Shown piece after piece: positions 1 to 7,026 of a stretch of DNA of 18,183 bases. The stretch's first letter is position 1; each line of letters begins with the position of its first letter. The stretch is from Anaerolinea thermophila. Lineage in GTDB: Bacteria; Chloroflexota; Anaerolineae; Anaerolineales; Villigracilaceae. Made by a program: the position numbers and the translations under genes. Under the pieces are notes generated by a model. The model was given only the letters and a program-made list of their open reading frames with translations. It did not search any database and was not told the origin of the DNA. Where the stretch lies: positions 1-18,183 of the forward strand of contig DYLB01000020.1 of NCBI GenBank assembly GCA_020722305.1, written 5' to 3'.

Positions 1-56
1 GGGTCAAGATCTGGGACGCGCGCGAGGCCGGGATTTTACCGCTGCCATGGAGGTAG
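1..56 (+). CDS. 3' end of a WD40-repeat-like protein (partial)
   Basis: Frame 3 from the window edge reads VKIWDAREAGILPLPWR and then TAG at 54-56. The VKIWDAR stretch matches the last strand of a WD40 repeat, which typically ends in a (V/I)(K/R)(L/I/V)WD motif, so this is probably the C-terminus of a beta-propeller protein. Only 17 codons are inside the window, so neither the rest of the architecture nor any partner domain can be judged. A hairpin begins 8 bases after the stop. Confidence 0.5.
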   Translation, partial: VKIWDAREAGILPLPWR

Positions 57-64
57 GGACAAAA

Positions 65-100
65 AAACGGACATCCCGCAAACTGATCGGAGGTCCGTTT
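65..100 (+). terminator. Hairpin terminator after the WD40-like gene
   Basis: AAACGGACATCC (65-76) pairs with GGAGGTCCGTTT (89-100), giving a 12-bp stem with one A/G mismatch and a 12-base loop. It starts 8 bases after the stop of the partial gene. The A-run at 61-67 means the better T-tract lies on the minus strand, so the hairpin may work in both directions. Confidence 0.5.
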
Positions 101-160
101 GAAATACTACGGCTTACAAACAAAACCGGTATCTTCTTAGGTTAAAGAGAAGGGGGAAGC

Positions 161-199
161 GGGGTGTGTTGGGCGGGCTTCGCCTGCCCAACACACCTC
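161..199. repeat. Strong 16-bp hairpin, function unknown
   Basis: GGTGTGTTGGGCGGGC (163-178) pairs with GCCTGCCCAACACACC (182-197) across a 3-base TTC loop, with a single G-T wobble at 175/185. Bases 161-162 and 198-199 can extend the stem. No T-run follows. The hairpin lies between the WD40-like gene and the toxin-antitoxin locus. It may be a processing hairpin, a REP-like repeat or a terminator without a U-tract. Confidence 0.55.
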
Positions 200-273
200 A
201 CACCCCAGGTTTATGAATCAACAAATTTTGAAAGTTTTGCAAGGCTAACGAGAAATACCAGTTGCAAATGGCT

Positions 274-290
274 TATAATAACTTTGGAGG
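274..290 (+). promoter_or_regulatory. -10 box and Shine-Dalgarno of the antitoxin gene
   Basis: A perfect TATAAT lies at 274-279. No convincing -35 is seen at the right distance. GGAGG at 286-290 is 5 bases before ATG 296 and fixes that start, rather than an upstream in-frame start at 164 whose codons overlap the hairpin. The predicted leader is only about 10 bases. Confidence 0.5.
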
Positions 291-295
291 CTGAT

Positions 296-549
296 ATGGA
301 GACATTTACTGTTCAAGCAATCTACAAAAAAGGTGTGCTAAAACCAAAAATCAAGTTGGATTTACCTGAGAATACAATTGTGGAAGTGGAAGTCAGGTCA
401 CTGGTACCTCAAAAAAATCTGCTTTCGGTTCTCTCATTGGCATCTGGCAGCATTTAACCGAGGCAGAAGTTAACGAGATAGAAAAGAATCTTTCGAGAGT
501 ACGACAACTATCTGGCGCAAAAGTCAAAAAAATATCTTCCAGAAAATAA
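296..549 (+). pseudogene. AF2212/DUF104-like antitoxin, frameshifted at an A7 run
   Basis: From ATG 296 the frame gives 53 residues beginning METFTVQAIYKKGVLKPK and ending at TAA 455-457. The pattern of an aliphatic 'IYKKGVLKP', then 'LDLPENT' and 'VEVEV', is that of the AF2212-like/DUF104 antitoxin family, which is paired with PIN toxins. At the seven A's of 411-417 the sensible reading moves to the -1 frame: from 418 it continues as SAFGSLIGIWQHLTEAEVNE and on to TAA 547-549. The reconstructed protein is 84 residues, a more usual antitoxin length. Its stop is 2 bases before the toxin ATG (552), the tight coupling expected of a toxin-antitoxin pair, which supports 549 as the ancestral end. 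Either one A has been lost or gained (mutation or sequencing error), or ribosomes slip -1 here. The antitoxin assignment is fairly secure; functional status is unknown. Confidence 0.7.
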
Positions 550-551
550 CC

Positions 552-956
552 ATGAGGGCAACAATGAACGATTTTATGATTGACACCCACAGTTTGTTGT
601 GGGCGTTCATGCGCCCACTGAAATTAGGAGAAAGTGCCCGTCAGGTTTTTGAAGCTGTGTCCAACAATGAAAGTAACTTATGAATTCCAACGATTGTGCT
701 GGCTGAGTTGATCTTCACGATTGAGAACAAACCCATCCAGGCCGACCTAAAGACAATATTAGAAACGCTTCAAGCCAGTCCTAACGTCGAATTCGTAAGT
801 CTCGATCTTCAAATCACTTTGCGTTTGCCCAATCTAACCGCGATTCCAGAGATGCACGATCGTATCATAGTTGCTTCTGCGTTGGAAAAACAAGCGACCC
901 TTATAACCTTCGACAGGGCAATCACCGAATCAGGGTTGATCAACGTGGTCTGGTAA
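552..956 (+). pseudogene. PIN-domain (VapC-like) toxin interrupted by TGA
   Basis: The frame from ATG 552 (alternative ATG 564) reads MNDFMIDTHSLLWAFMRP, then TGA at 681-683, and resumes in the same frame as IPTIVLAELIFTIENKP to TAA 954-956. PIN ribonuclease hallmarks are present on both sides of the stop: the first acidic residue in MIDTHSLLW, the second in VLAEL, the third in MHDRIIVASA and the last in TFDRAI. Ignoring the stop, the protein would be about 134 residues, normal for a VapC-like toxin. It follows the antitoxin by 2 bases. TGG-to-TGA is the simplest single change, since an aromatic residue is common before the IPTIVLAE strand. An intact downstream piece could start near 696 but would lack the first catalytic acid. 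I read it as a recently inactivated toxin. Confidence 0.75.
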
Positions 957-1032
957 AGTAATTTTCCCCTTCCCAAAACCCACTCTCTCTGATAAGATAC
1001 AGCCCGTTCAGCAACACCGGATCGACTTTAGC

Positions 1033-1061
1033 AAGCCCCGGTTTTCCAGGCCGGGGTTTTT
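1033..1061 (+). terminator. Rho-independent terminator after the toxin gene, upstream of typA
   Basis: CCCCGG (1036-1041) pairs with CCGGGG (1051-1056), extended outwards by AAG/TTT pairs including one wobble, and is followed by five T's (1057-1061). It lies 77 bases after the toxin stop. A TGATAAGAT extended -10-like element sits upstream at 990-998, so this could instead end a short leader transcript of typA. Confidence 0.7.
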
Positions 1062-1070
1062 GTGTGTGTC

Positions 1071-1134
1071 AGACCGTAGACAGTAGACGGTAGACCAGGC
1101 TCAATCCACAGTCCGCCGTCCACTGTCCACCGTC
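1071..1134. repeat. Short 7-10 base repeats in inverted arrangement
   Basis: On the left, AGACCGTAGAC, AGTAGAC and GGTAGACC units run from 1071 to 1096. On the right, 1105-1134 holds CCACAGTCCGCC, GTCCACTGTCC and ACCGTC units. The right block is an imperfect reverse complement of the left; for example GACGGTAGAC pairs with GTCCACCGTC with one mismatch. The tract fills the gap between the terminator and the typA start and could fold into an imperfect hairpin in the typA leader. Confidence 0.5.
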
Positions 1135-1161
1135 AACCTGAGAATTACGGAACCCTTACTT

Positions 1162-3018
<1,857 letters not shown>

Positions 3019-3027
3019 AAAAACCTT

Positions 3028-3106
3028 AACGCTAATTTCACGAATGAGCGAATGCCGCGAATAAGAATAAAATTCGCGGCATTCGCACCTTTGAGTCATT
3101 CGCGTT
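3028..3106. repeat. Long compound palindrome between typA and smpB
   Basis: The core is a perfect 15-bp inverted repeat: GCGAATGCCGCGAAT at 3048-3062 and its complement at 3072-3086, with a 9-base A-rich loop. Outside it CGAATGA (3041-3047) pairs with TCATTCG (3096-3102), and AACGC (3028-3032) can pair with GCGTT (3102-3106). The unit lies just after the typA stop, so it may terminate typA. Its nested, repeat-like make-up also suggests a dispersed REP- or MITE-like sequence. Confidence 0.65.
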
Positions 3107-3112
3107 GAGGGC

Positions 3113-3140
3113 TTGCCCTTCTTCAATTCTCTGCTAGAAT
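3113..3140 (+). promoter_or_regulatory. Promoter of smpB, probably leaderless
   Basis: TTGCCC (3113-3118), a 16-base spacer and TAGAAT (3135-3140) form a plausible sigma-70 promoter. The GTG start of smpB is only 6 bases beyond the -10 box, so transcription would begin at or next to the start codon. No Shine-Dalgarno is present. Confidence 0.5.
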
Positions 3141-3146
3141 CATCCC

Positions 3147-3602
3147 GTGAACAACATCAAGATCGTCTCCACTAACCGCAAAGCGGGATTCGAATATCAT
3201 CTCGAAGAAACCTTCGAGGCGGGCATTTCCTTGCAAGGCAGCGAGATCAAGTCCATCCGAGCCGGGCAGATGAGCCTGGCCGAAGCCTACGTCAAGACTG
3301 ACGGGAAGGAGGCCTGGCTGGTGGACGCCCACATTGCCCCCTACGAGCAAGCCAACCGCTACAACCACGAACCGCGCCGCCCGCGCCGCTTGCTGCTCAA
3401 CAAGCGCGAAATCCGGGAACTGTGGGACGCCGTCCGTTTGAAGGGCATGACCATCGTCCCGACCAAGGTCTACCTCAAGCAGGGCCGCGCCAAAGTCGAG
3501 ATCGCCATCGCCCGCGGCAAGAAACTGCACGACAAACGCGACGCCATCGCCAAACGCGAAGTCGAACGCGACCTGAAACGCCAGATTCGCTACCGGGAGT
3601 AA
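3147..3602 (+). CDS. smpB: SsrA-binding protein SmpB
   Basis: This 151-residue RNA-binding protein partners tmRNA (SsrA) in trans-translation, the rescue of ribosomes stalled on broken mRNA. Family signatures are visible in order: the NRKAGFEYHLEETFEAGISL start of the OB-like barrel, the LQGSEIKSIR motif, the FAYV-like SLAEAYVKT, the NHEPRRPRRLLLNKREI tRNA-mimic contact region, and the basic C-terminal tail KKLHDKRDAIAKREVERDLK. Length is typical (about 150-160). The start is GTG 3147, chosen because the conserved N-terminus begins there and no useful ATG exists upstream; it lacks a Shine-Dalgarno and sits immediately after a -10 box. The next gene starts 2 bases after the stop. No tmRNA gene is seen nearby. 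Confidence 0.96.
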   Translation: MNNIKIVSTNRKAGFEYHLEETFEAGISLQGSEIKSIRAGQMSLAEAYVKTDGKEAWLVDAHIAPYEQANRYNHEPRRPRRLLLNKREIRELWDAVRLKGMTIVPTKVYLKQGRAKVEIAIARGKKLHDKRDAIAKREVERDLKRQIRYRE

Positions 3603-3604
3603 AC

Positions 3605-4390
3605 ATGGCTCCATCCACCATCGGCAGCATCAACCTTTTGCCCGAGCAGGAAAAGCGCGAAATCTACCGCCGGGTGATCCCGCCCGAACTGCTGGAACAC
3701 TTCCACCTGTCCCCGTTCCTGGTAGACAGGGACGGGCGCTCCCTGTTGAAATTGCGCTGCGCCCCCGGCAGCACCAGCGTGGAAATGTCGCTTTATCACA
3801 AGGCCGATTTCCCCGACCCGGTGCTTTACGGCCACATGACCGACACGATGAACGGCCAGCTCCACATGCTGCTGTACCTAATGAACGACCCGGAGTCGCC
3901 GCGCTTCGATGTGGACAAAATGCCCGACGGCCGCCCAACCCGCTTCGGGACCCTGGTGCGGAATCTCGACGCCGAGCTGGCTGCTATGCAAGCCGGCCTG
4001 ACTCCGGGACAGGTGCGGCGCGGCCTTCACCTGCTGGCGGCCGCCACCCGCACGTTCGAGGAGTTCATCAAAAGTCTGGGACACGAACAGTATTTCGTCG
4101 AGCCGCTCTACTACCACAACGCGGTCATCTTCGAGCGATACGGCATGGCCTACCAGCAGGGACGCCGCCTGATGGAGCGCATCCAGGCCGGGTTCTCGGA
4201 AGGCGGCGAATTATTACCCCTCCTGAACGGCTCCTCCCCGTTCCGGCAGCCGGGCGCGCAAAACAGCATCCGCCTGCGCTCGTGGGCCATCCACGACGGC
4301 ATCCTGGGCGAGCCGTTTACGAATGTGACAATGTATAAAAAGGTGGGAAAACACGCCGGGGTCAGCACCTGCGGCGATTGCAAGTGGTAA
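3605..4390 (+). CDS. Unrecognised conserved-looking protein coupled to smpB
   Basis: ATG 3605 lies 2 bases after the smpB stop, with GGGAG at 3595-3599 inside the smpB end as its Shine-Dalgarno, so the two are almost certainly co-translated. The 261-residue product begins MAPSTIGSINLLPEQEKRE. I do not recognise a family. It appears soluble: no signal peptide or membrane segment. It has a helical middle (residues about 120-190) and an aromatic patch (HEQYFVEPLYYHNAVIFERYG). The last residues form a C-terminal CGDCKW, a CxxC pair that could bind metal or be redox active; only one other cysteine is evident, in KLRCAPGS. Base composition resembles the neighbours, so recent transfer is not indicated. 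The frame is open further upstream, overlapping smpB, but the coupling favours 3605. Confidence is high that this is a gene; function is unknown. Confidence 0.85.
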   Translation: MAPSTIGSINLLPEQEKREIYRRVIPPELLEHFHLSPFLVDRDGRSLLKLRCAPGSTSVEMSLYHKADFPDPVLYGHMTDTMNGQLHMLLYLMNDPESPRFDVDKMPDGRPTRFGTLVRNLDAELAAMQAGLTPGQVRRGLHLLAAATRTFEEFIKSLGHEQYFVEPLYYHNAVIFERYGMAYQQGRRLMERIQAGFSEGGELLPLLNGSSPFRQPGAQNSIRLRSWAIHDGILGEPFTNVTMYKKVGKHAGVSTCGDCKW

Positions 4391-4397
4391 CAATTCA

Positions 4398-4427
4398 GTA
4401 GTAGCGACTTAAGTCGCTACTACGCTT
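4398..4427. terminator. 26-base perfect palindrome between convergent genes
   Basis: GTAGTAGCGACTT (4398-4410) is followed at once by its exact complement (4411-4423), centred on TTAA. GCTTTT follows on the plus strand. It sits 7 bases after the stop of the smpB-coupled gene and just beyond the stop of the convergent lipoprotein gene (4428), so it can serve as a shared terminator. Confidence 0.65.
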
Positions 4428-5441
4428 TTAAGGACCCCAACGCGGCTGCCAGTCGCAATAATCGTTATTCGTCAGGCGGCGGATGTCGGAACCGTCGAGG
4501 CGCATGATGTAGATTTCGCAGCCGTGATCTTCGCCAGGGTGATCCATGTAACCGGTAAAAGCCACCCATTGCCCATCCGGGGAGAAGCTGGGCGCCAGGC
4601 TGACCGAACCTGTTGGCGAAATCTGGTGGATTTCACTGCCATCGGGCCGCAGCAGGTAGACTTCCCAGTTCCAGCTCCCGCCAGCGTAGGTCCCGATCCA
4701 GTCCCCGGTAGCAGACCAATCGGTCCGGCCCCGCAGGCCCGGCATGGAAACGGTGACAGCCGTCAGCCCGGAGCCATCCAGGTTGACCCGGTAGATCTGG
4801 ATCGTCCCGGTCATGTCCGAAGCGAACAGGATTTGCGACCCGTCCGGCGACCAGGTCGGATCCCAGCCGCTGGGCGTGACCATGTGCGGGTTGCCCCCGT
4901 CCCGGCCCATGACCCAGACGGCATAGGGGGCATCGGGCGTCTTGTGGGTGAAGGTGATGAGGCTGCCGTCGGGCGAGATTTCGGGCGCGGTCAACATCCC
5001 CAGCCCGTCGGTCAGGCGGGTGACGAGGCCGTCGAGGGTGATCTCATAGATGTCGAAAATATTCTCTTCGCGGTAAGCCGAATAGACCACGCTCTGCCCA
5101 TCGGGGGCCATGGAGGGGTAAAAGTGGCGGATGTTGTCCCCCGTCGTCAGGCGGCGGTAGCCGGAGCCGTCGGCGTTCATGATGCAGATCTGGTCGCCGG
5201 ATTGGACTTTGAAAACCTGGCAGGTGAAGGCGATCTTGCCGGTCGGTTCGTAAGACGGGGTTGGGGTAACGGTCGGCGGTAACGCCACCGGTGGAGGCGT
5301 GAAAGCCCCGGCTGCCTGGGCGGTCTGAGTGGCGAATTCGAAGATATTCTCGATACCCGGCGGTTGAGGGGTACTGGAGAAAGGAAGGCCACAGGCGAGT
5401 GCAGCCAACACCATGACAGCCAAAAAGGATCGTTTTCGCAT
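4428..5441 (-). CDS. TolB-like beta-propeller lipoprotein
   Basis: The 337-residue product has a lipoprotein signal (MRKRSFLAVMVLAALAC, modified Cys at 17), then a Pro/Thr-rich linker (about residues 45-65, PPPVALPPTVTPTPS), then roughly six TolB/PD40-type repeats of the form DGS...RRLT...P.(W/F)SPDG..I.F.S. It is therefore probably anchored to the outer face of the cytoplasmic membrane, with the propeller binding protein or glycan; the true ligand is unknown. Start ATG 5439-5441 was chosen because the signal peptide begins there; the frame is open for about 100 more codons upstream, but that part is the hypD remnant read in another frame. The ATG shares its A with the TGA of that remnant (TGATG), a coupling arrangement. 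There is no strong Shine-Dalgarno of its own. It converges on the smpB-linked gene. Confidence 0.85.
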   Translation of the reverse strand: MRKRSFLAVMVLAALACGLPFSSTPQPPGIENIFEFATQTAQAAGAFTPPPVALPPTVTPTPSYEPTGKIAFTCQVFKVQSGDQICIMNADGSGYRRLTTGDNIRHFYPSMAPDGQSVVYSAYREENIFDIYEITLDGLVTRLTDGLGMLTAPEISPDGSLITFTHKTPDAPYAVWVMGRDGGNPHMVTPSGWDPTWSPDGSQILFASDMTGTIQIYRVNLDGSGLTAVTVSMPGLRGRTDWSATGDWIGTYAGGSWNWEVYLLRPDGSEIHQISPTGSVSLAPSFSPDGQWVAFTGYMDHPGEDHGCEIYIMRLDGSDIRRLTNNDYCDWQPRWGP

Positions 5442-5677
5442 CACGTGTGATACCTGAAATACGCCGCGCAGGCCCCCTCGGACGAGACGATCGTCGCCCC
5501 GAGCGGTTGTTCGGGGGTGCAGTCCGTACCGAAGGCGGGGCAATCGTGCGGTTTCTTCAGCCCCTGCAAAATCTGCCCGGCAATGCAGACCGGCGACTCC
5601 TCGGTGCGGATCTCGCCCACCTCGAAGCGTTTCTCGGCATCGAAGGTGTCGAACTCCGGGAGCTGGCCTGGCTGCCA
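5441..5677 (-). pseudogene. hypD: C-terminal remnant of hydrogenase maturation protein HypD
   Basis: The minus strand reads 78 codons in one frame, from just after a TAA at 5678-5680 to TGA at 5441-5443. It contains FDTFDAEKRFEVGEI, then ESPVCIAGQILQGLKKPHDC, PAFGTDCTPEQPLGA and IVSSEGACAAYFRYHT. This is the HypD C-terminus, the [4Fe-4S]-bearing end of the scaffold that with HypC assembles the Fe(CN)2CO centre of NiFe hydrogenases. The usual CICG motif appears as CIAG, so one cysteine is lost. About 80 percent of a normal HypD (about 360-380 residues) is missing, and the frame has no ATG. It is clearly a fragment, joined upstream to a hypA fragment in a different frame. Confidence 0.85.
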
Positions 5678-5682
5678 TTACA

Positions 5683-5727
5683 AACGGCGATCTCGAGGAG
5701 ACTTTGGGTGACGGGGAGTTCGCGCAT
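5683..5727 (-). pseudogene. hypA: N-terminal remnant of hydrogenase maturation protein HypA
   Basis: From ATG 5725-5727 on the minus strand the translation is MRELPVTQSLLEIAV, close to the very conserved HypA start MHELSVTQSLLEIA. HypA is the nickel-delivery zinc protein for NiFe hydrogenase. Residue 2, the nickel-binding His, is Arg here. Similarity ends after about 15 to 21 codons; the frame then runs into hypD sequence out of frame and stops at 5557-5559. Only about 45-60 bases remain of a gene of about 340. The fragment is short, but its motif and its position beside hypD make the assignment convincing. Confidence 0.7.
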
Positions 5728-5737
5728 AATGTCAGTA

Positions 5738-5818
5738 TCATTCACCATTTTCGGTCAGGCGCATAAATAAGTCTACCACTTGCGGGTCGAAATACAAACT
5801 GGATTGGGAGCGGATATA
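5738..5818 (-). pseudogene. C-terminal tail of a probable HD-GYP phosphodiesterase gene
   Basis: The minus strand reads YIRSQSSLYFDPQVVDLFM, RLTENGE and then TGA at 5738-5740, 10 bases before the hypA remnant start. The pattern 'IR..S...FDP.VV..F' is the usual C-terminal end of HD-GYP cyclic-di-GMP phosphodiesterase domains. Nothing upstream in any frame resembles the HD or GYP motifs, so the body of the gene is gone. With only about 26 codons the family call is tentative. Confidence 0.45.
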
Positions 5819-5904
5819 TTCCGGTTCATTGGGAATCGCCGTGTTCGACCATTTTTTGGACCCGGAAAACAAGGATTTCATAGCGCTTTTTTCCGTCCCG
5901 CCCA

Positions 5905-5932
5905 TTGCTTTTGACTCGCATTGATATACAAT
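5905..5932 (+). promoter_or_regulatory. Probable promoter of the SIS-domain gene
   Basis: TTGCTT (5905-5910), a 16-base spacer and TACAAT (5927-5932) precede the gene by a leader of about 50 bases. AGAGAGGAAAAG before ATG 5989 supplies the ribosome binding site. The stretch 5819-5988 otherwise holds nothing I can identify. Confidence 0.45.
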
Positions 5933-5988
5933 AGCTTTGCAAGTCCAGCCCTGTCTTTGCGACAAAATATTGATTCAGAGAGGAAAAG

Positions 5989-7026
5989 ATGAGCCTCCAT
6001 TCCGAAATCTTGGAACAACCCGCCTGCCTCGACCGCCTGCTTTCGTCACAGAGAAAGAACGTGGAGCAGATCGCCGCCGCGATCCGAGCGAGAGACATCC
6101 GGTATGTTTTCCTGGCGGCGCGCGGCACGTCCGACAATGCCGGGCGCTACGCCAATTATCTATGGGGGGCGATGAACGGGCTGCCGCTGGCGCTGGCGAC
6201 GCCGTCGCTGTTCACATATTACGGACAGCCGCCGAGACTGAAGAACGCGCTGGTAGTCTGCGTTTCGCAGTCGGGACAGTCGCCCGACATCGTAAGCGTG
6301 CTCCAGGAGGGGAAACGCCAGGGCAACCTGACCCTGGCGATCACCAACGCGCCCGACTCGCCCCTGGCGCAATCCGCCGACTTTGTGCTGGACGTGCAGG
6401 CCGGGCCGGAACTGTCGGTGGCTGCGACCAAAACCTACACCAACGAACTGCTGGCGATTGCCATGCTGTCCGTTGCGCTGGCCGGGGATGCGGCGCGCTG
6501 GGACAAACTGGCGCAGGTCGCCGGCTGGGCGGGCGAGGCTCTGAAACAGGATGAGTCCATCGGGAGGCTGGCGCAGCGCTACCGTTACATGCAGCAATGT
6601 GTGGTGCTGGGGCGCGGCTACAACTACGCCACCGCCTTCGAATGGGCGCTCAAGCTCAAGGAGTTGACCTACGTGGAAGCCGAGCCGTATTCCTCGGCGG
6701 ATTTCCAGCACGGGCCGGTGGCGATGGTGGGACGCGGTTTCCCGGTGATGGCGGTTGTGCCGGCGGGCAAGGTTTTCGATTCGATGATGGCGCTGCTGGG
6801 ACACCTCAAATCGAATTTACTGGCTGAACTGGTGGTCATCTCGAACTCCGCCGCAGCGCTTTCGCTGGCCGAGTCGCCCATCCCCATCCCGGCGGGCGTG
6901 CCCGAATGGCTCTCGCCGCTGGTAAGCATCGTCCCGGCCCAGTTGTTCGCTTACCACCTGACGCGGACGAAAGGCTACGACGAGAACCGGCCGCGCACGA
7001 TCAGCAAAGTTACCGAGACGCGCTGA
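5989..7026 (+). CDS. SIS-domain sugar-phosphate isomerase/deaminase (GlmS-C/NagB-II-like)
   Basis: The 345-residue protein carries two SIS (sugar isomerase) domains like the C-terminal half of GlmS but has no glutaminase domain, so it probably acts as an amino-sugar-phosphate deaminase or isomerase in the cytosol rather than as the synthase. Motifs: AARGTSDNA (about 43-51), SQSGQSPD (93-100), ELSVAATKTYTNEL (141-154, GlmS-type), KELTYVEAEPYSSADFQHGP (224-243) and a C-terminal lysine in KVTETR that corresponds to the GlmS active-site tail. Start ATG 5989 follows GAGAGGAAAAG. The gene faces away from the hyp remnants and converges on a phosphatase gene. The alternative is a GlmS-like protein of unknown sugar specificity; substrate cannot be read from the sequence. 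Confidence 0.88.
   Translation: MSLHSEILEQPACLDRLLSSQRKNVEQIAAAIRARDIRYVFLAARGTSDNAGRYANYLWGAMNGLPLALATPSLFTYYGQPPRLKNALVVCVSQSGQSPDIVSVLQEGKRQGNLTLAITNAPDSPLAQSADFVLDVQAGPELSVAATKTYTNELLAIAMLSVALAGDAARWDKLAQVAGWAGEALKQDESIGRLAQRYRYMQQCVVLGRGYNYATAFEWALKLKELTYVEAEPYSSADFQHGPVAMVGRGFPVMAVVPAGKVFDSMMALLGHLKSNLLAELVVISNSAAALSLAESPIPIPAGVPEWLSPLVSIVPAQLFAYHLTRTKGYDENRPRTISKVTETR

Noticed and set aside
681..683. TGA in the PIN gene as recoded Trp or selenocysteine
   Set aside because: The SIS gene here ends with an ordinary TGA, so the code is standard. I see no stem-loop suggesting a SECIS directly after the codon, and PIN toxins are not selenoproteins.
1071..1134. CRISPR-like array
   Set aside because: Units are 7-12 bases, contiguous, variable and partly inverted; no spacers of uniform length and no cas genes.
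3019..3146. tmRNA gene next to smpB
   Set aside because: The gap is only 128 bases and is filled by a palindromic repeat; there is no tRNA-like acceptor, CCA end or tag frame.
5442..5741. N-terminal 100-residue extension of the lipoprotein
   Set aside because: It is the hypD/hypA remnant read in another frame; the lipoprotein signal peptide starts at 5441.
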